Positions 40,505-50,019 of a DNA stretch of 64,000 bases are shown piece after piece. The notes under the pieces are model-generated. The model was not told the DNA's origin, did no database searches, and worked only from the letters and a program-made list of their open reading frames with translations. The DNA lies in NCBI GenBank assembly GCA_027487675.1, contig JAIYDD010000190.1, positions 42,457 to 106,456 of the forward strand. The letters run 5' to 3'. The stretch is from Acetobacteraceae bacterium. Lineage in GTDB: Bacteria; Pseudomonadota; Alphaproteobacteria; Acetobacterales; Acetobacteraceae. Position 1 is the stretch's first letter, and every line of letters begins with the position of its first letter. The position numbers were made by a program, and so were the translations under genes.

Positions 40505-41536
40505 TCAGACGGGCAAACCGCGCTCCGACCGGTCCAGGCGGTCGAACAGCTCCACCGCCCAGACGATGCGGGTGCGGAAGCCGGACAGCGCCGCGGCGAC
40601 GCCGCCCGGCTCGGCCGCGATGGCCTCGACCAGGAAGCGGGTGGCGGCCAGCGGCGGGTCGGCGGCGTGGCGCGGGCCGGCGGCCAGCGCGGGGACGGCG
40701 CGGGCCAGCAGGCGGGCCTTGCGCCAGGCGGGCACCACGGCGCGGCGGCTGACCGAATCATGGCCGTGCCGCTCCACCTCACGCCCGATCTCGGCATAGA
40801 CCAGGCGGGCGGCGGCGATGCCGGCGCGGCAGTCGCGCGGCAGCATGCCGATGCCGGCTTCGGATCGCTGGTAGAGCTGGTCGGCGCGCGCCAGCAGCCT
40901 TGCCACGACGCGCGCCAGGGCGGGCGTGAAGGCGGGCGCGGCGAGGAAGCGCGCGGGGTCGATCCCGGCTTCCGCCAGCCACTCGAGCGGCAGGTAGAGC
41001 CTTCCGTTGCGCGCATCCTCGCCCACGTCGCGGGCGATGTTGGTCATCTGCATGGCGACGCCGAGGTCGCAGGCGCGGGCGATCGCCTCCGGCGCGCGGG
41101 TGCCCATGAGGATCGCCATCATGGCGCCGACGGCGGCCGCCACGCGGGCGGAATAGGCTTCCAGCTCGTGCAGCGTGGCGCAGCGACGGCCCTCGACATC
41201 CCATTCCAGGCCCTCGATCAGCGCCTCGGGCAGGGTACGCGGGATGGCGTGGCGGGCGATGACGCGGGCGAAGGCGCGGTCCGCCGGGTGCGCGAAGGGT
41301 CGGCCGGCGCAGAGCGCGGCGAGCCTCTCCCGCAGCATGGCCACGGCCGGGGCGCCGCCGCCCTCGTCCACCGCATCGTCGGCGACGCGGCAGAAGGCGT
41401 AGAGCGCCGTCGCATCATCCGCGATGCGCCGCGGCAGCAGCAGGGAGGCCGCGCGGAAGGTCTTCGACCCGCCCGCCAGCATCACCCGGCAGGCGGCAAG
41501 GTCGGCCTGCACCGTCTCGGGCGTGGTGATCGCCAT
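40505..41536 (-). CDS. crtB: Phytoene synthase
   Basis: 343 residues from the ATG at 41536. Squalene/phytoene synthase family: FCRVADDAVDEGG (first Asp motif) near residue 47, MQMTNIARDVGEDARNGRLYLPLEWL (second motif and signature) near residue 158, and a YAEIGREVERHGHDSVSRRAVV segment. It condenses two GGPP to phytoene. It follows bchO on the same strand but has its own PpsR operator 30 bp upstream. crtI is 15 kb away, so the usual crtIB pair is split here. Confidence 0.96.
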   Translation of the reverse strand: MAITTPETVQADLAACRVMLAGGSKTFRAASLLLPRRIADDATALYAFCRVADDAVDEGGGAPAVAMLRERLAALCAGRPFAHPADRAFARVIARHAIPRTLPEALIEGLEWDVEGRRCATLHELEAYSARVAAAVGAMMAILMGTRAPEAIARACDLGVAMQMTNIARDVGEDARNGRLYLPLEWLAEAGIDPARFLAAPAFTPALARVVARLLARADQLYQRSEAGIGMLPRDCRAGIAAARLVYAEIGREVERHGHDSVSRRAVVPAWRKARLLARAVPALAAGPRHAADPPLAATRFLVEAIAAEPGGVAAALSGFRTRIVWAVELFDRLDRSERGLPV

Positions 41537-41565
41537 GCGCCTGGATCCCGCAACGACAAGGGGAC

Positions 41566-41583
41566 TGTAAGTCAGAATTGACA
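41566..41583. promoter_or_regulatory. PpsR operator upstream of crtB
   Basis: Perfect TGT-N12-ACA (TGTAAGTCAGAATTGACA), overlapping the last codons and stop of bchO. It lies 30 bp before the crtB start. Confidence 0.8.
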
Positions 41584-42462
41584 CACCGCGCGAGCCCCTT
41601 CCGCACGCGCCAGCAACAAAGCCGCCGCTTCCGCCGGATTTTCCTCATGCGCCAGGTGGCCGAGGCCGGGCAGCGTGACGATGCGCGCCGAGGGCAGGCG
41701 GGCGCGGATGCGCTCGGCCTGGGCGGGCGGCACGGCGCGGTCCTTCGCACCCACCACCAGGGTGAGCGCGGGCTTCAGGCGCGGCAGGTCGCGCAGCAGC
41801 GGCACCAGGTCCCAGTTCGCCATCATGCCGAGCGCCGCCGCGACATGGCCGGAATGGCGGAACAGGCGCGCATAGAGGTCGACGCCGCGCTGCTCGATCC
41901 GGCTGCCGGTATCCTGCAGCAGCCGTTCGGCCACCGCGCGGTCCGAGGCGCGCCAGGCGAAGAGACTCGGCACGAAGGGCAGGCCGACCAGCATGCGCGC
42001 GGCCTTGGTGAAGAAGGCGGCGTTGCGCTCGCCGAGCGGAAGCAGCGCGCCGTTGAAGGACACTACTTCGCGCGGGGCGATGCGGCCGTCGAGGGCCATG
42101 CGCAGCAGGATCGCCGCCCCCGCGGAATGCCCGGCGACGAGGTCCGGCTTCTCCCCCAGCACGTCCAGCAGCGACGCCACCGCGCCCGCCATGCCGGGCA
42201 GCGACAGGCGCGCCGGCGGCAGGCCGGCGGTGAAGCCATGGCCGGGCAGGTCCGGGGCGATGACGCGGAAGCGCGGCGCCAGCAGCGGCAGCAGGTCGCG
42301 CCAGGAATGGGTGGAGGCGGCGGTGCCGTGCAGCAGCAGCAGCACGGGCCCCTGCCCCGCCACCTGGATGTGCCAGCGCAGGCCGCCGGCCTCCACGAAG
42401 CGGCTGGCGTCCCGATTCGGCCAGTCGCGGCCTTCGCGGTCCCAGAGCGGGCGTTCGGGCAT
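41572..42462 (-). CDS. bchO: BchO (Mg-chelatase-associated alpha/beta hydrolase)
   Basis: 296 residues from the ATG at 42462 (MPERPLWDREGRDWPNRDAS). An alpha/beta hydrolase fold: LLLLHGTAASTHSWRDLLP (oxyanion region), VAGHSAGAAILLRMAL (nucleophile elbow GHSAG), and LPGLGHLAHEENP with the His. BchO is a constant partner of bchID; its exact activity is unproven. The ORF track start inside bchD is rejected because the family begins near this ATG. It lies 10 bp downstream of bchD. Confidence 0.93.
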   Translation of the reverse strand: MPERPLWDREGRDWPNRDASRFVEAGGLRWHIQVAGQGPVLLLLHGTAASTHSWRDLLPLLAPRFRVIAPDLPGHGFTAGLPPARLSLPGMAGAVASLLDVLGEKPDLVAGHSAGAAILLRMALDGRIAPREVVSFNGALLPLGERNAAFFTKAARMLVGLPFVPSLFAWRASDRAVAERLLQDTGSRIEQRGVDLYARLFRHSGHVAAALGMMANWDLVPLLRDLPRLKPALTLVVGAKDRAVPPAQAERIRARLPSARIVTLPGLGHLAHEENPAEAAALLLARAEGARAVCQF

Positions 42463-42472
42463 GGCGTGCCCC

Positions 42473-44239
42473 TCAGGCGGCGTCGCGCACCCCGGCGACG
42501 GCGGCGGAAAGCCGGGCGGCGTCGGTGGCGGGCAGCGGCAGGTAGCGGCCGGCCATCGCCTCGGCCAGCTTGCGGGCATAGGGCTGCGGGCGCGGCGCGG
42601 TGTCCACCACCAAAGCGGGGATGCCGAGCATCCGCAGCGCGGCGGCGGCGTCGAGCCCATCCGCTTCCGCCTTCGGGCGGCCGGGGGTGCCATCGCGGGC
42701 GATGTTGGCGCGGCCATCGGTCAGCAGCACCAGCAGCGGGGTGCGGCCGCGGCGGCTGGCTTCCCTGGCCAGTGCTGCGGCGGCGTCGAGGCCGGCGGCC
42801 AGCGGCGTGGCGCCGCCGCCCGGCAGGCCGGCCAGGCTGCGCTTGGCGCGCACCAGCGAGGAGGTGGGTGGCAGCAGCACCTCCGCCCCGCGGTTGCGGA
42901 AGGCGACGACGGCCACCTGGTCGCGGCGGATGTAGCATTCGGCCAGCAGCATCTCGACAGCGCCCTTCGCTTCCGCCAGGCGGTTCAGGGCGGAGGAGCC
43001 GGAGGCATCCACCACGAAGACGGCGGTGGTGCCGATCCGTTCCTTGAAGCGGCGGATGCGGATGTCCTCGCGCAGCACGCGCAGGCGCGGCCCGATCGGG
43101 CGTTCGCGCCTTCGGATCGCCTGCCAGGGCGCGGCGGCGCGCAGCGTCTCGACGAGGGCGATCTTCTGCCCCGATCGCGGCAGGGCGGCGCGGGTGCCGA
43201 TGGGGCGGCCGTGCCGCGCGGCCTGGCGGCGGGCGCCGGCCTTGCCGGAGGCCCCGGCGGCGCGGCGCGCCTGTTCGCGCAGGTCGAGCGTGGCGAGCAG
43301 GCCGCTGGGCAGCGCGGCGCGGGCGGCGGCGAGCAGCATCTCCTGCATCTGCTGCTGGTCCGGGCCGGGGTCCGGGGGCGTCTGGTCCTGGGCCTGGTTC
43401 TGGTCGGGCTCCGGCGGCGGGGGCTCGGGCGGCGGCGGGTCCTCGGTGGGCGCTTCGGCGGGCAGCTGCGTGGCGCGCGGGGCGAGCACCAGGCGGACGG
43501 CGAGCGCGGCATCCGCCTCCTCCATCCGGTCGCGGCCGGCGAGCGCGGCGGCGGCGCGGGCGGCGCGGAGCGCCAGCAGCGGCGCGCGGATGCCGGCGAT
43601 GCCGAGCATGGCGGCGGATTTCACCAGCGCCTCCAGGATGCGGTCATCGGGGGGGATGCGCGGCAGGCGGGCGCGGGCGGCGTCCACCCGGGCGGGCGGC
43701 GCCCACGCGGCCAGGTCGGCCGGCGGCAGATCGTCCAGACGCAGCGCGAAGGCCAGGCGGTCGGCCAGCGGGGCGGGCGGCGCTTCCTCCGCCGCGATGC
43801 CCTCGTCCAGCGCCACCACGGCGATGCGCGCGGGCAGGGTTAGGGCAACGCCCTCGCGCTGGACCGAGACCTCGCCGTCATCCAGCGCCGCGGCCAGCCG
43901 CGCGGCGGTGCCGGGTTCCAGCCGTTCCGCCATGGCGGCGAGGAGGATGCCGCCATCGGCCTCCGCCAGCAGCCCGCGTTCCACCACGCGCCGTCCGGCC
44001 GCCAGCGTCGCCGCCACGTCCAGCCCGCCGAGCAGCCGGCTGTCCGGCACCCCGGCCGGCAGGCGGCGCATGGGCGTGCCGGCGGGCAAGGCGGCGGCGA
44101 GCAGCGCCAGCCAGCGGTCGCGCGCCGGGCCGGGGCCGGCGCGCAGCACGGCGCCGCCGAGACCCGCTGGGTCCACCGCCAGCAGCCGCGCCGCCGCCGC
44201 CGCATCCGCCGCGGGCGAAGGGCCCGCGTCCGGCGTCAC
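42473..44239 (-). CDS. bchD: Magnesium chelatase subunit D
   Basis: 588 residues with a GTG start at 44239 that overlaps the bchI stop (GTGA). An N-terminal AAA+-like domain without a proper Walker A, a proline/glutamine-rich linker (PPPPEPPPPEPDQNQAQ, residues about 255-290), and a C-terminal integrin I domain with MIDAS motif DASGSSALNR near residue 415 and VLLTDGRANIA. With BchI it forms the ATP-driven ring complex that works with BchH to insert Mg2+ into protoporphyrin IX. Confidence 0.96.
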   Translation of the reverse strand: MTPDAGPSPAADAAAAARLLAVDPAGLGGAVLRAGPGPARDRWLALLAAALPAGTPMRRLPAGVPDSRLLGGLDVAATLAAGRRVVERGLLAEADGGILLAAMAERLEPGTAARLAAALDDGEVSVQREGVALTLPARIAVVALDEGIAAEEAPPAPLADRLAFALRLDDLPPADLAAWAPPARVDAARARLPRIPPDDRILEALVKSAAMLGIAGIRAPLLALRAARAAAALAGRDRMEEADAALAVRLVLAPRATQLPAEAPTEDPPPPEPPPPEPDQNQAQDQTPPDPGPDQQQMQEMLLAAARAALPSGLLATLDLREQARRAAGASGKAGARRQAARHGRPIGTRAALPRSGQKIALVETLRAAAPWQAIRRRERPIGPRLRVLREDIRIRRFKERIGTTAVFVVDASGSSALNRLAEAKGAVEMLLAECYIRRDQVAVVAFRNRGAEVLLPPTSSLVRAKRSLAGLPGGGATPLAAGLDAAAALAREASRRGRTPLLVLLTDGRANIARDGTPGRPKAEADGLDAAAALRMLGIPALVVDTAPRPQPYARKLAEAMAGRYLPLPATDAARLSAAVAGVRDAA

Positions 44240-45330
44240 GGGCCGAACACCTCGGCGACCGCGCGCTCGACGCGGGTGGTGGAGACCGCCTCGTCCAGCG
44301 GGTCGCGGCGCAGCCGGTGGCGCAGCGCGGGGGGCGCGACGCGCTTCAGGTGGGCGACCGTGACCTGCGCATCGCCGTCGAGCGCGGCCAGCGCGCGCGC
44401 GGCGCGAACCAGCGTCAGCTCGCCGCGCAGCCCGTCCGTGCGCAGCGCGATGCAGAGCTTCGCCGCGGCTTCCAGCGTGGCGTCCGGCACCACCGTCTTC
44501 GGCAGGCGCTTGCGCGCGGCCAGGATCCGGGTGCGGAGATCGCGGTTCGCGGCTTCCCAGGCGCGGGCGAAGCGCGCCGGATTGCGTTCATAGGCGTCGC
44601 GGCGCTTCACCACCTCGATCCGCGTCGGCAGGTCGGTGGGCGTGCGGACCTCGACGCTGAGGCCGAAGCGGTCGAGCAGCTGCGGGCGCAGCTCCCCCTC
44701 CTCCGGGTTGCCGGAGCCGATGAGGACGAAGCGCGCGGGGTGGCGGATGGAGATGCCTTCGCGTTCCACCACGTTCTCGCCGGAGGCGGCGACATCCAGC
44801 AGCAGGTCCACCAGGTGGTCCTCCAGCAGGTTCGCCTCGTCGATGTAGAGGAAGCCGCGATGCGCGCGGGCGAGCAGCCCGGGCTCGAAGGCCTTCACGC
44901 CCTCGGCCAGCGCGCGCTCGATGTCGAGCGCGCCGGCGACGCGGTCCTCGGTGGCGCCCAGCGGCAGATCGACCACGGGCACGGGCACGGTCTGCACCAC
45001 GCGGCGCGGATCGGCGCGGCAGGCATCACAGAGCTGCGCGGCCTGGGCGGGGTCGCAGTTGAAGCGGCAGCCGGCGACGGCCTTCATCGTCGGCAGCATC
45101 GCCGCCAGCGCGCGCACGGTGGTGGACTTGCCGGTGCCGCGGTCGCCGAAGACCAGCACGCCGCCGACCGAGGGATCGACGGCCGCGATCAGCAGGGCGA
45201 GCTTCATCTCGTCCTGCCCGACGATCGCCGCGAAGGGGAAGGGCGGGCGGCCACCCGCCCGCGCGGCGCGGCGCGGAGGCGTCGCGCCGGTCAGCGCCGC
45301 GGCCGCCCTGTCATCGAGGGCGATGTCCAT
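44236..45330 (-). CDS. bchI: Magnesium chelatase ATPase subunit I
   Basis: 364 residues from the ATG at 45330, overlapping the hemA stop (ATGA). AAA+ ATPase: Walker A GDRGTGKSTTVRAL near residue 61, Walker B FLYIDEANLLEDHLVD near residue 160, sensor region LIGSGNPEEGELRPQLLDRFG, arginine finger segment. It forms hexamers with BchD to drive Mg insertion. The N-terminal extension with PFPFAAIVGQDEMKLAL is standard. Confidence 0.97.
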   Translation of the reverse strand: MDIALDDRAAAALTGATPPRRAARAGGRPPFPFAAIVGQDEMKLALLIAAVDPSVGGVLVFGDRGTGKSTTVRALAAMLPTMKAVAGCRFNCDPAQAAQLCDACRADPRRVVQTVPVPVVDLPLGATEDRVAGALDIERALAEGVKAFEPGLLARAHRGFLYIDEANLLEDHLVDLLLDVAASGENVVEREGISIRHPARFVLIGSGNPEEGELRPQLLDRFGLSVEVRTPTDLPTRIEVVKRRDAYERNPARFARAWEAANRDLRTRILAARKRLPKTVVPDATLEAAAKLCIALRTDGLRGELTLVRAARALAALDGDAQVTVAHLKRVAPPALRHRLRRDPLDEAVSTTRVERAVAEVFGP

Positions 45331-46541
45331 CACGCCGCGCGCCGCAGGCGGAACTCCGACCAGATGGCGGCCAGGCTGTCGACCAGGTGCTCGATATCCG
45401 CGTCGCTGTGCGCGGGAGAGGGCGTGAAGCGCAGGCGTTCGGTGCCGCGCGGCACGGTCGGGAAATTGATCGGCTGCACGTAGATCCCGTAGATGTCGAG
45501 CAGGATGTCGCTGATCCGCTTGCACACCACCGGGTCGCCGACCATCACGGGCACGATATGGCTGGGATTCGCGAGGTGCGGCATGCCCGCTTCTTCCAGC
45601 TTCCGGCGCAGGGTCGCGACGCGTTCGTGCAGCCGCTCGCGCTCCGCCTGGCTGTCCTTCAGGTGGACGATGGAGGCGCGCGCGCCGGCCGCGATCGCCG
45701 GCGGCAGGGCGGTGGAGAAGATGAAGCCGGAGGCGAAGCTGCGCACGAAGTCGCACATCGCTGCGGTGCCCGCGATGTAGCCGCCGATGCAGCCGAAGGC
45801 CTTGGCCAGCGTCGCCTCGATCACCGTGATGCGGTGCGCCACGCCTTCGCGTTCCGTGATGCCGCCGCCGCGGGGGCCGTAGAGGCCGACGGCATGCACC
45901 TCGTCGCAATAGGTCATGGCGCCGAATTCGTCGGCCAGGTCGCAGATCTGCGCGATGGGGGCGATGGTGCCGTCCATCGAATAGACGCTCTCGAAGGCGA
46001 TCAGCTTCGGCGCGTCGGCGGGGATGTCGGCCAGCACGCGGCGCAGATCGGCCATGTCGTTGTGGCGGAACATGCGGCGCTCGGCGCGGCTGTGGCGCAT
46101 GCCCTCGATCATCGAGGCATGGTTCTTCTCGTCCGAGACGATGACGCAGCCGGGCATGCGGCCGGCCAGGGTGGACAGCGTCGCCCAATTCGACATGTAG
46201 CCGGAATTGAACAGCAGCGCCGATTCGGTGCTGTGCAGGTCGGCCAATTCACGTTCCAGCAGCACATGCTCGTGGTTGGTGCCGGAGATGTTGCGCGTGC
46301 CACCGGCGCCGGCGCCGCAGCGGTCCAGCGCCTCATGCATCGCGGAGAGCACCTTCGGGTGCTGGCCCATGTTGAGGTAGTCGTTGCTGCACCAGACCGT
46401 CACCTCGGTGCGCTTGCCGTCCACATGGCGCGTGGCGCGCGGGAAGGCGCCGGCGTGACGCTCCAGGTCGGCGAAGACGCGGTAGCGCCCCTCGCGCCGG
46501 AGACCGTCGAGCTGCGCGCGGAAAAAGCTCTCGTAGTTCAT
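45330..46541 (-). CDS. hemA: 5-aminolevulinate synthase
   Basis: 403 residues from the ATG at 46541 ([14 protein letters not shown]), with a GGGGG Shine-Dalgarno-like tract upstream. PLP enzyme of the alpha-oxoamine synthase family: [50 protein letters not shown], and PLP lysine in [13 protein letters not shown] near residue 245. It condenses glycine and succinyl-CoA to ALA. Its position between puhE and bchI places ALA supply inside the photosynthesis operon; a separate housekeeping hemA could exist elsewhere. Confidence 0.97.
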   Translation of the reverse strand: MNYESFFRAQLDGLRREGRYRVFADLERHAGAFPRATRHVDGKRTEVTVWCSNDYLNMGQHPKVLSAMHEALDRCGAGAGGTRNISGTNHEHVLLERELADLHSTESALLFNSGYMSNWATLSTLAGRMPGCVIVSDEKNHASMIEGMRHSRAERRMFRHNDMADLRRVLADIPADAPKLIAFESVYSMDGTIAPIAQICDLADEFGAMTYCDEVHAVGLYGPRGGGITEREGVAHRITVIEATLAKAFGCIGGYIAGTAAMCDFVRSFASGFIFSTALPPAIAAGARASIVHLKDSQAERERLHERVATLRRKLEEAGMPHLANPSHIVPVMVGDPVVCKRISDILLDIYGIYVQPINFPTVPRGTERLRFTPSPAHSDADIEHLVDSLAAIWSEFRLRRAA

Positions 46542-46662
46542 CTCGGACCCCCATGCCGGACCATCGGCGGCCGGAATGCCGCGCCGCTGGCGGCGGTCTT
46601 GCTGCGTGAATCGTCGCACCGGGCGGTAAGGGCGCCCTTGATCGGGATCAAGCCGGCGCGCC

Positions 46663-47469
46663 TCACGACAGGTGCGTCGGCGAAGGCCGTTCCGGCACCG
46701 CCGCCGGGCGGGAGGCGAGCCCCCAGCGCCACAGCAGGTCGGCCGGGATCGGCAGGACCATGAAGGCGTGCTCCAGCAGGCCGAGCGCGACCAGCGTGGC
46801 GAGCAGCGTGAAGCCGATCGCCTGATGCGCGCTCGCCCCCGGATCCAGCGCGGCCGCCATCAGCAGCGCGAAGGCGGCGCCACCGGCGAGCACGGAGAGG
46901 GGGAACAGCCTGTTCATCGGACGGCGCGCGAAGAAGCTTTCCAGATAGCGGAGGTGATCGGGCAGGAAGCTTTCGGACAGGTTCCGCACACCGAGGTAAA
47001 GGTTCAGTTTCGCGCTCAGTCGCATCAGCCAGAAGGCCAGGAAGGTCCATGTGCCGATCTGGTTCGGCGCCCCCCATGTGATCGCGAGGATCACGCCCGC
47101 AAGGACCAGGATGGCGATCTCGTGCCACAGGATGGCGCCGACCGCCGCCTTCAGCCGCGGCCAGCCGCGCAGGCCGGCCGGGATGGCGGAGCGCACGGGC
47201 CCGGTGATGACGCCGGTCAGGAAGGCGATCTCGATCCAGGCCCAGCACAGCAGCCCGCAGAGGAAGCCGAGCCAGGCGCCCCCCGCGCTGGCGTTCCAGG
47301 CGAGCGCATGCAGGCCGAACAGGGCGGCGAGAAGCAATGTCGTGGCGCCCAGCATCGTCCAGCGGAACGTCTCGCGACGCAGCCCATCCAGATAGATGAT
47401 GAGCCCCGTGCTGAACCACCACAGGAAGAGTGTGGCCAGCGCGGGCAGCCCGTGTTCGGCCATCGTCAT
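46663..47469 (-). CDS. puhE: Photosynthetic complex assembly protein PuhE
   Basis: 268 residues (an ATG two codons in is equally possible). DUF3623-type membrane protein with about seven hydrophobic helices. [52 protein letters not shown] and [35 protein letters not shown] are family signatures. PuhE is involved in reaction-centre/LH1 assembly or BChl balance in Rhodobacter. It is downstream of acsF with 6 bp between. The 120-bp gap to hemA shows no PpsR site. Confidence 0.93.
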   Translation of the reverse strand: MTMAEHGLPALATLFLWWFSTGLIIYLDGLRRETFRWTMLGATTLLLAALFGLHALAWNASAGGAWLGFLCGLLCWAWIEIAFLTGVITGPVRSAIPAGLRGWPRLKAAVGAILWHEIAILVLAGVILAITWGAPNQIGTWTFLAFWLMRLSAKLNLYLGVRNLSESFLPDHLRYLESFFARRPMNRLFPLSVLAGGAAFALLMAAALDPGASAHQAIGFTLLATLVALGLLEHAFMVLPIPADLLWRWGLASRPAAVPERPSPTHLS

Positions 47470-47475
47470 CCGCCC

Positions 47476-48552
47476 CTACCAGGCCGGCGAAAGACGGGCG
47501 TCGTCCGGCAGGACGTTGCGCCGCGGCCGCAGCAGGTAGAGCCGCGCGAAGGCCGCCGCCGCCGCCGCCGTCAGCGCCGCGCGCTTGACGCCGCCGACGA
47601 CGCCGCCCTGCACCTTGGCGGCGTGGATGCCTTCCCCGATCCGGCGCAGGCGGTCCATGCCGCGCATGAAGGCGGGGTTGTCCACGTCGAGCGTCGCGGG
47701 GAAGACCTGGCGGCAGATCTGCTCAGTGATGGCGAAGACGCGGCGGTCATACTCCGTCGCATCCATGCCGAGCGCCTTGTGGAAGGCCGGCCGCGCATGG
47801 TCACGCACATACATCGTCGCGAAGACCGCGAGCTGGAAGAAGCGTGCCCAGTGGACGTTGACGCCCTTGAGCAGGTGCGGGTTCGCGCGCATCAGCAGCG
47901 CGAAGGCCTCACCATGACGGAACTCGTCGTTGCACCACTTCTCGAACCACTTGAAGATCGGGTGGATGCGCAGTTCCGGGTGCTTCTCGAACTGCCGGAA
48001 AATGGTGATGTAGCGGGCGTAGCCGATCTTCTCGGACAGGTAGGTGGCGTAGAAGATGAACTTCGGCTGGAAGTAGTGGTACTTCTTCGCCCGCGTCAGG
48101 AAGCCGAGGTCCACCCCGACGCCCATGTCCTTCAGCACGTCGTTGATGAAGCCCGCATGCCGGCTCTCATCGCGCGCCATCACGGCGAAGAGGTCCTTCA
48201 TGTCCGGGTTGGTCACGCGCTTCTTGATCTCGGCGTAGAGCACGCAGCCGGAGAATTCGGCGGTGACGGAGCTGACCAGGAATTCCAGGAATTCCTTCTG
48301 CAGCTCCTCCGGCAGCGACTTGATGTCGAAGGCGTCGAACTCGTCGGTGCGAACGAAATGGCCCTTGTTCGGGTCGGCGTGGAATTCCGCCATCAGCCGG
48401 TCCCACTCGGCGCGCACCGGCTCGACGTCGATCGCGTCCATCGCGGCGAAGTCGGTGGTGTAGAAGCGGGGGCTGAGGACGGTCTCGGTCAGCGCCTGGC
48501 GCGTGGTCTCGTTGGTCGGGTCCTTGCGCGGGGCGGGGGAGATCGCGTTCAT
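47476..48552 (-). CDS. acsF: Aerobic Mg-protoporphyrin IX monomethyl ester cyclase
   Basis: 358 residues from the ATG at 48552. Diiron oxygenase: [43 protein letters not shown] with the first ExxH, and [20 protein letters not shown] with the second. It closes the isocyclic ring with O2, typical of aerobic phototrophs. It starts by overlapping the orf106 stop (ATGA). The oxygen-independent BchE is 7 kb away, so the cell can probably make BChl with or without O2. Confidence 0.97.
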   Translation of the reverse strand: MNAISPAPRKDPTNETTRQALTETVLSPRFYTTDFAAMDAIDVEPVRAEWDRLMAEFHADPNKGHFVRTDEFDAFDIKSLPEELQKEFLEFLVSSVTAEFSGCVLYAEIKKRVTNPDMKDLFAVMARDESRHAGFINDVLKDMGVGVDLGFLTRAKKYHYFQPKFIFYATYLSEKIGYARYITIFRQFEKHPELRIHPIFKWFEKWCNDEFRHGEAFALLMRANPHLLKGVNVHWARFFQLAVFATMYVRDHARPAFHKALGMDATEYDRRVFAITEQICRQVFPATLDVDNPAFMRGMDRLRRIGEGIHAAKVQGGVVGGVKRAALTAAAAAAFARLYLLRPRRNVLPDDARLSPAW

Positions 48553-48869
48553 GCGGCCTCCTTCGGCTCGAAGCCGCAGTGATACAGTTCCGTCAGCTCG
48601 AAGATCGCCGACCATTGCGTCCAAAGCCGCTCGATCGGGTTGGCGCGGATCACGGTGGCCCGCGTCTCGAACACGCGCTTCTCGCCAAATTCCACGTGGT
48701 CGGGCGTATTGTGCACGATTACCCGGTCGCCCGGGCGCAGCTGCACGCCCTCGGGCACGGCATAGGCGTGGAAGTATTCCGCCGTGCGCTCGATCTCCAC
48801 TGTGCAGGGTACTTCCTCGGTGCGGTTGCGGCCGAAGATGACCCGGCCCACTCCCCAGTGGCCGTCCAT
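48549..48869 (-). CDS. Conserved puh-operon protein, function unknown
   Basis: 106 residues, soluble, no signal. [33 protein letters not shown], then [21 protein letters not shown] and a C-terminal EPKEAA. It overlaps acsF by four bases and follows puhC by three bases, so it is tightly coupled. The GDRVIVH strand looks like a small beta-barrel. A gene of this size occurs between puhC and acsF in several PGCs, but I know of no assigned function; an AcsF accessory or assembly role is inferred from position only. Confidence 0.75.
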   Translation of the reverse strand: MDGHWGVGRVIFGRNRTEEVPCTVEIERTAEYFHAYAVPEGVQLRPGDRVIVHNTPDHVEFGEKRVFETRATVIRANPIERLWTQWSAIFELTELYHCGFEPKEAA

Positions 48870-48872
48870 CGT

Positions 48873-49322
48873 CTACTCCTCCTTTGATGCGAGCAGGCCC
48901 CGGAAGGTCTGCTGGTTGGTCTGGCCGAAGGCCGTCATCTCCACGATGCGGCCCGTCGCCGTGTCCTCGAGCGTCAGGCGCCCGTCGGCCCACGCCGTGA
49001 GCCGGAACGGCCGCTCCGGCCCGAGATCCTCGCGCTTCCTCTCGCGCGACAGCCCGCGCAGCGTGCCACGGACGAAGCCCGAGGTGCCAGGATCAAACAC
49101 CGCGACGCCGCGTCCATCGCGGGCATCGGTGGCGACCACCGCGCCGTCGGCGCGGTCGGCGAAGCGCAGTTCCCGCACCTGCAGGGCGGGCACGCCGGCC
49201 CGGGCCGGGTCGAGCGGGATGTCGCGGCGCATGGTGACCAGCACCATGGTCGCGGCGATGATGATGCCGACGCCCAGCGCCAGGGCTTTCGGCATCGCGG
49301 TCTGCGGGACGGCCTGGCTCAT
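48873..49322 (-). CDS. puhC: Photosynthetic complex assembly protein PuhC
   Basis: 149 residues from the ATG at 49322. One N-terminal membrane anchor ([19 protein letters not shown]) and a periplasmic domain ([47 protein letters not shown]). [14 protein letters not shown] and [21 protein letters not shown] are family signatures. PuhC assists LH1-reaction-centre reorganisation. It is between puhB and orf106. Confidence 0.93.
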   Translation of the reverse strand: MSQAVPQTAMPKALALGVGIIIAATMVLVTMRRDIPLDPARAGVPALQVRELRFADRADGAVVATDARDGRGVAVFDPGTSGFVRGTLRGLSRERKREDLGPERPFRLTAWADGRLTLEDTATGRIVEMTAFGQTNQQTFRGLLASKEE

Positions 49323-49345
49323 GGCGTTCTCCCCTCCGCCACGGG

Positions 49346-50017
49346 TCAGGCCATCGCTTCCGCCGGGCCCTTGCCCTGCGCCGCGGGGGCGGGGGCCAGG
49401 GGCGCGCGCGGTGCGGGCATGGCGGCCGAGGCGGCGAGCGCCCGGCCGAGGATCTGCGCCGCGGCGGCCGCGTCCGGCATGGCGCGCAGCATGGGCTGCG
49501 GCTTCAGCACGCGGAAGGACCGCGTGTAGGGCCACAGCACCATCCACGAGACGCGCTGGCCCGGCAGCAGCGTGAGCACGATGTCGCCGGTGCCGTCGCG
49601 GCGCATCGCCAGGCCCGCGCTCTCGATCACCGTGAAGGGGATGTTCACCGTCATCGGCAGGGCGACGCCGGTGCGCACCACCAGGCGGCGGTTGGTGACG
49701 GTGAAGATCGTCATCCGCGCCGAGGCCCAGGCGTAGCCACCCAGCAGCGCCAAAGGCAGGACCCCCAGCACCAGCAGCAGGGTGGCCCCCGAGATCGCCT
49801 GCTCGGTCGTCGCGCCGTCATGCGACAGCGCGAGATAGCGCCAGATGGCGAGCAGCGCGAAGTAGACGCCGATCGCGCGCAGGTGCATCGCCCGCAGCGC
49901 CACCCCGGTCCAGCGGGGCCGGCCCTGCCAGAGGATGTTCTCGCCGGGCGGAAGCTGGGCCGGAAGGCCGGGGACCGGCTCCAGGTCGTGCTCGGTGAAG
50001 GCGTTGCGGCTTGCCAT
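49346..50017 (-). CDS. puhB: Photosynthetic complex assembly protein PuhB
   Basis: 223 residues from the ATG at 50017 (MASRNAFTEHDLEPVPGLPA). PH-domain-like/DUF membrane protein: PPGENILWQGRPRW at residues 23-36, a few helices (AIGVYFALLAIWRYLAL, TLLLVLGVLPLALLGGYAWA), then TIFTVTNRRLVVRTGVALPMTVNIPF. PuhB assists reaction-centre assembly and binds or dimerises near PuhA. It is two bases downstream of puhA. Confidence 0.94.
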   Translation of the reverse strand: MASRNAFTEHDLEPVPGLPAQLPPGENILWQGRPRWTGVALRAMHLRAIGVYFALLAIWRYLALSHDGATTEQAISGATLLLVLGVLPLALLGGYAWASARMTIFTVTNRRLVVRTGVALPMTVNIPFTVIESAGLAMRRDGTGDIVLTLLPGQRVSWMVLWPYTRSFRVLKPQPMLRAMPDAAAAAQILGRALAASAAMPAPRAPLAPAPAAQGKGPAEAMA

Positions 50018-50019
50018 GG

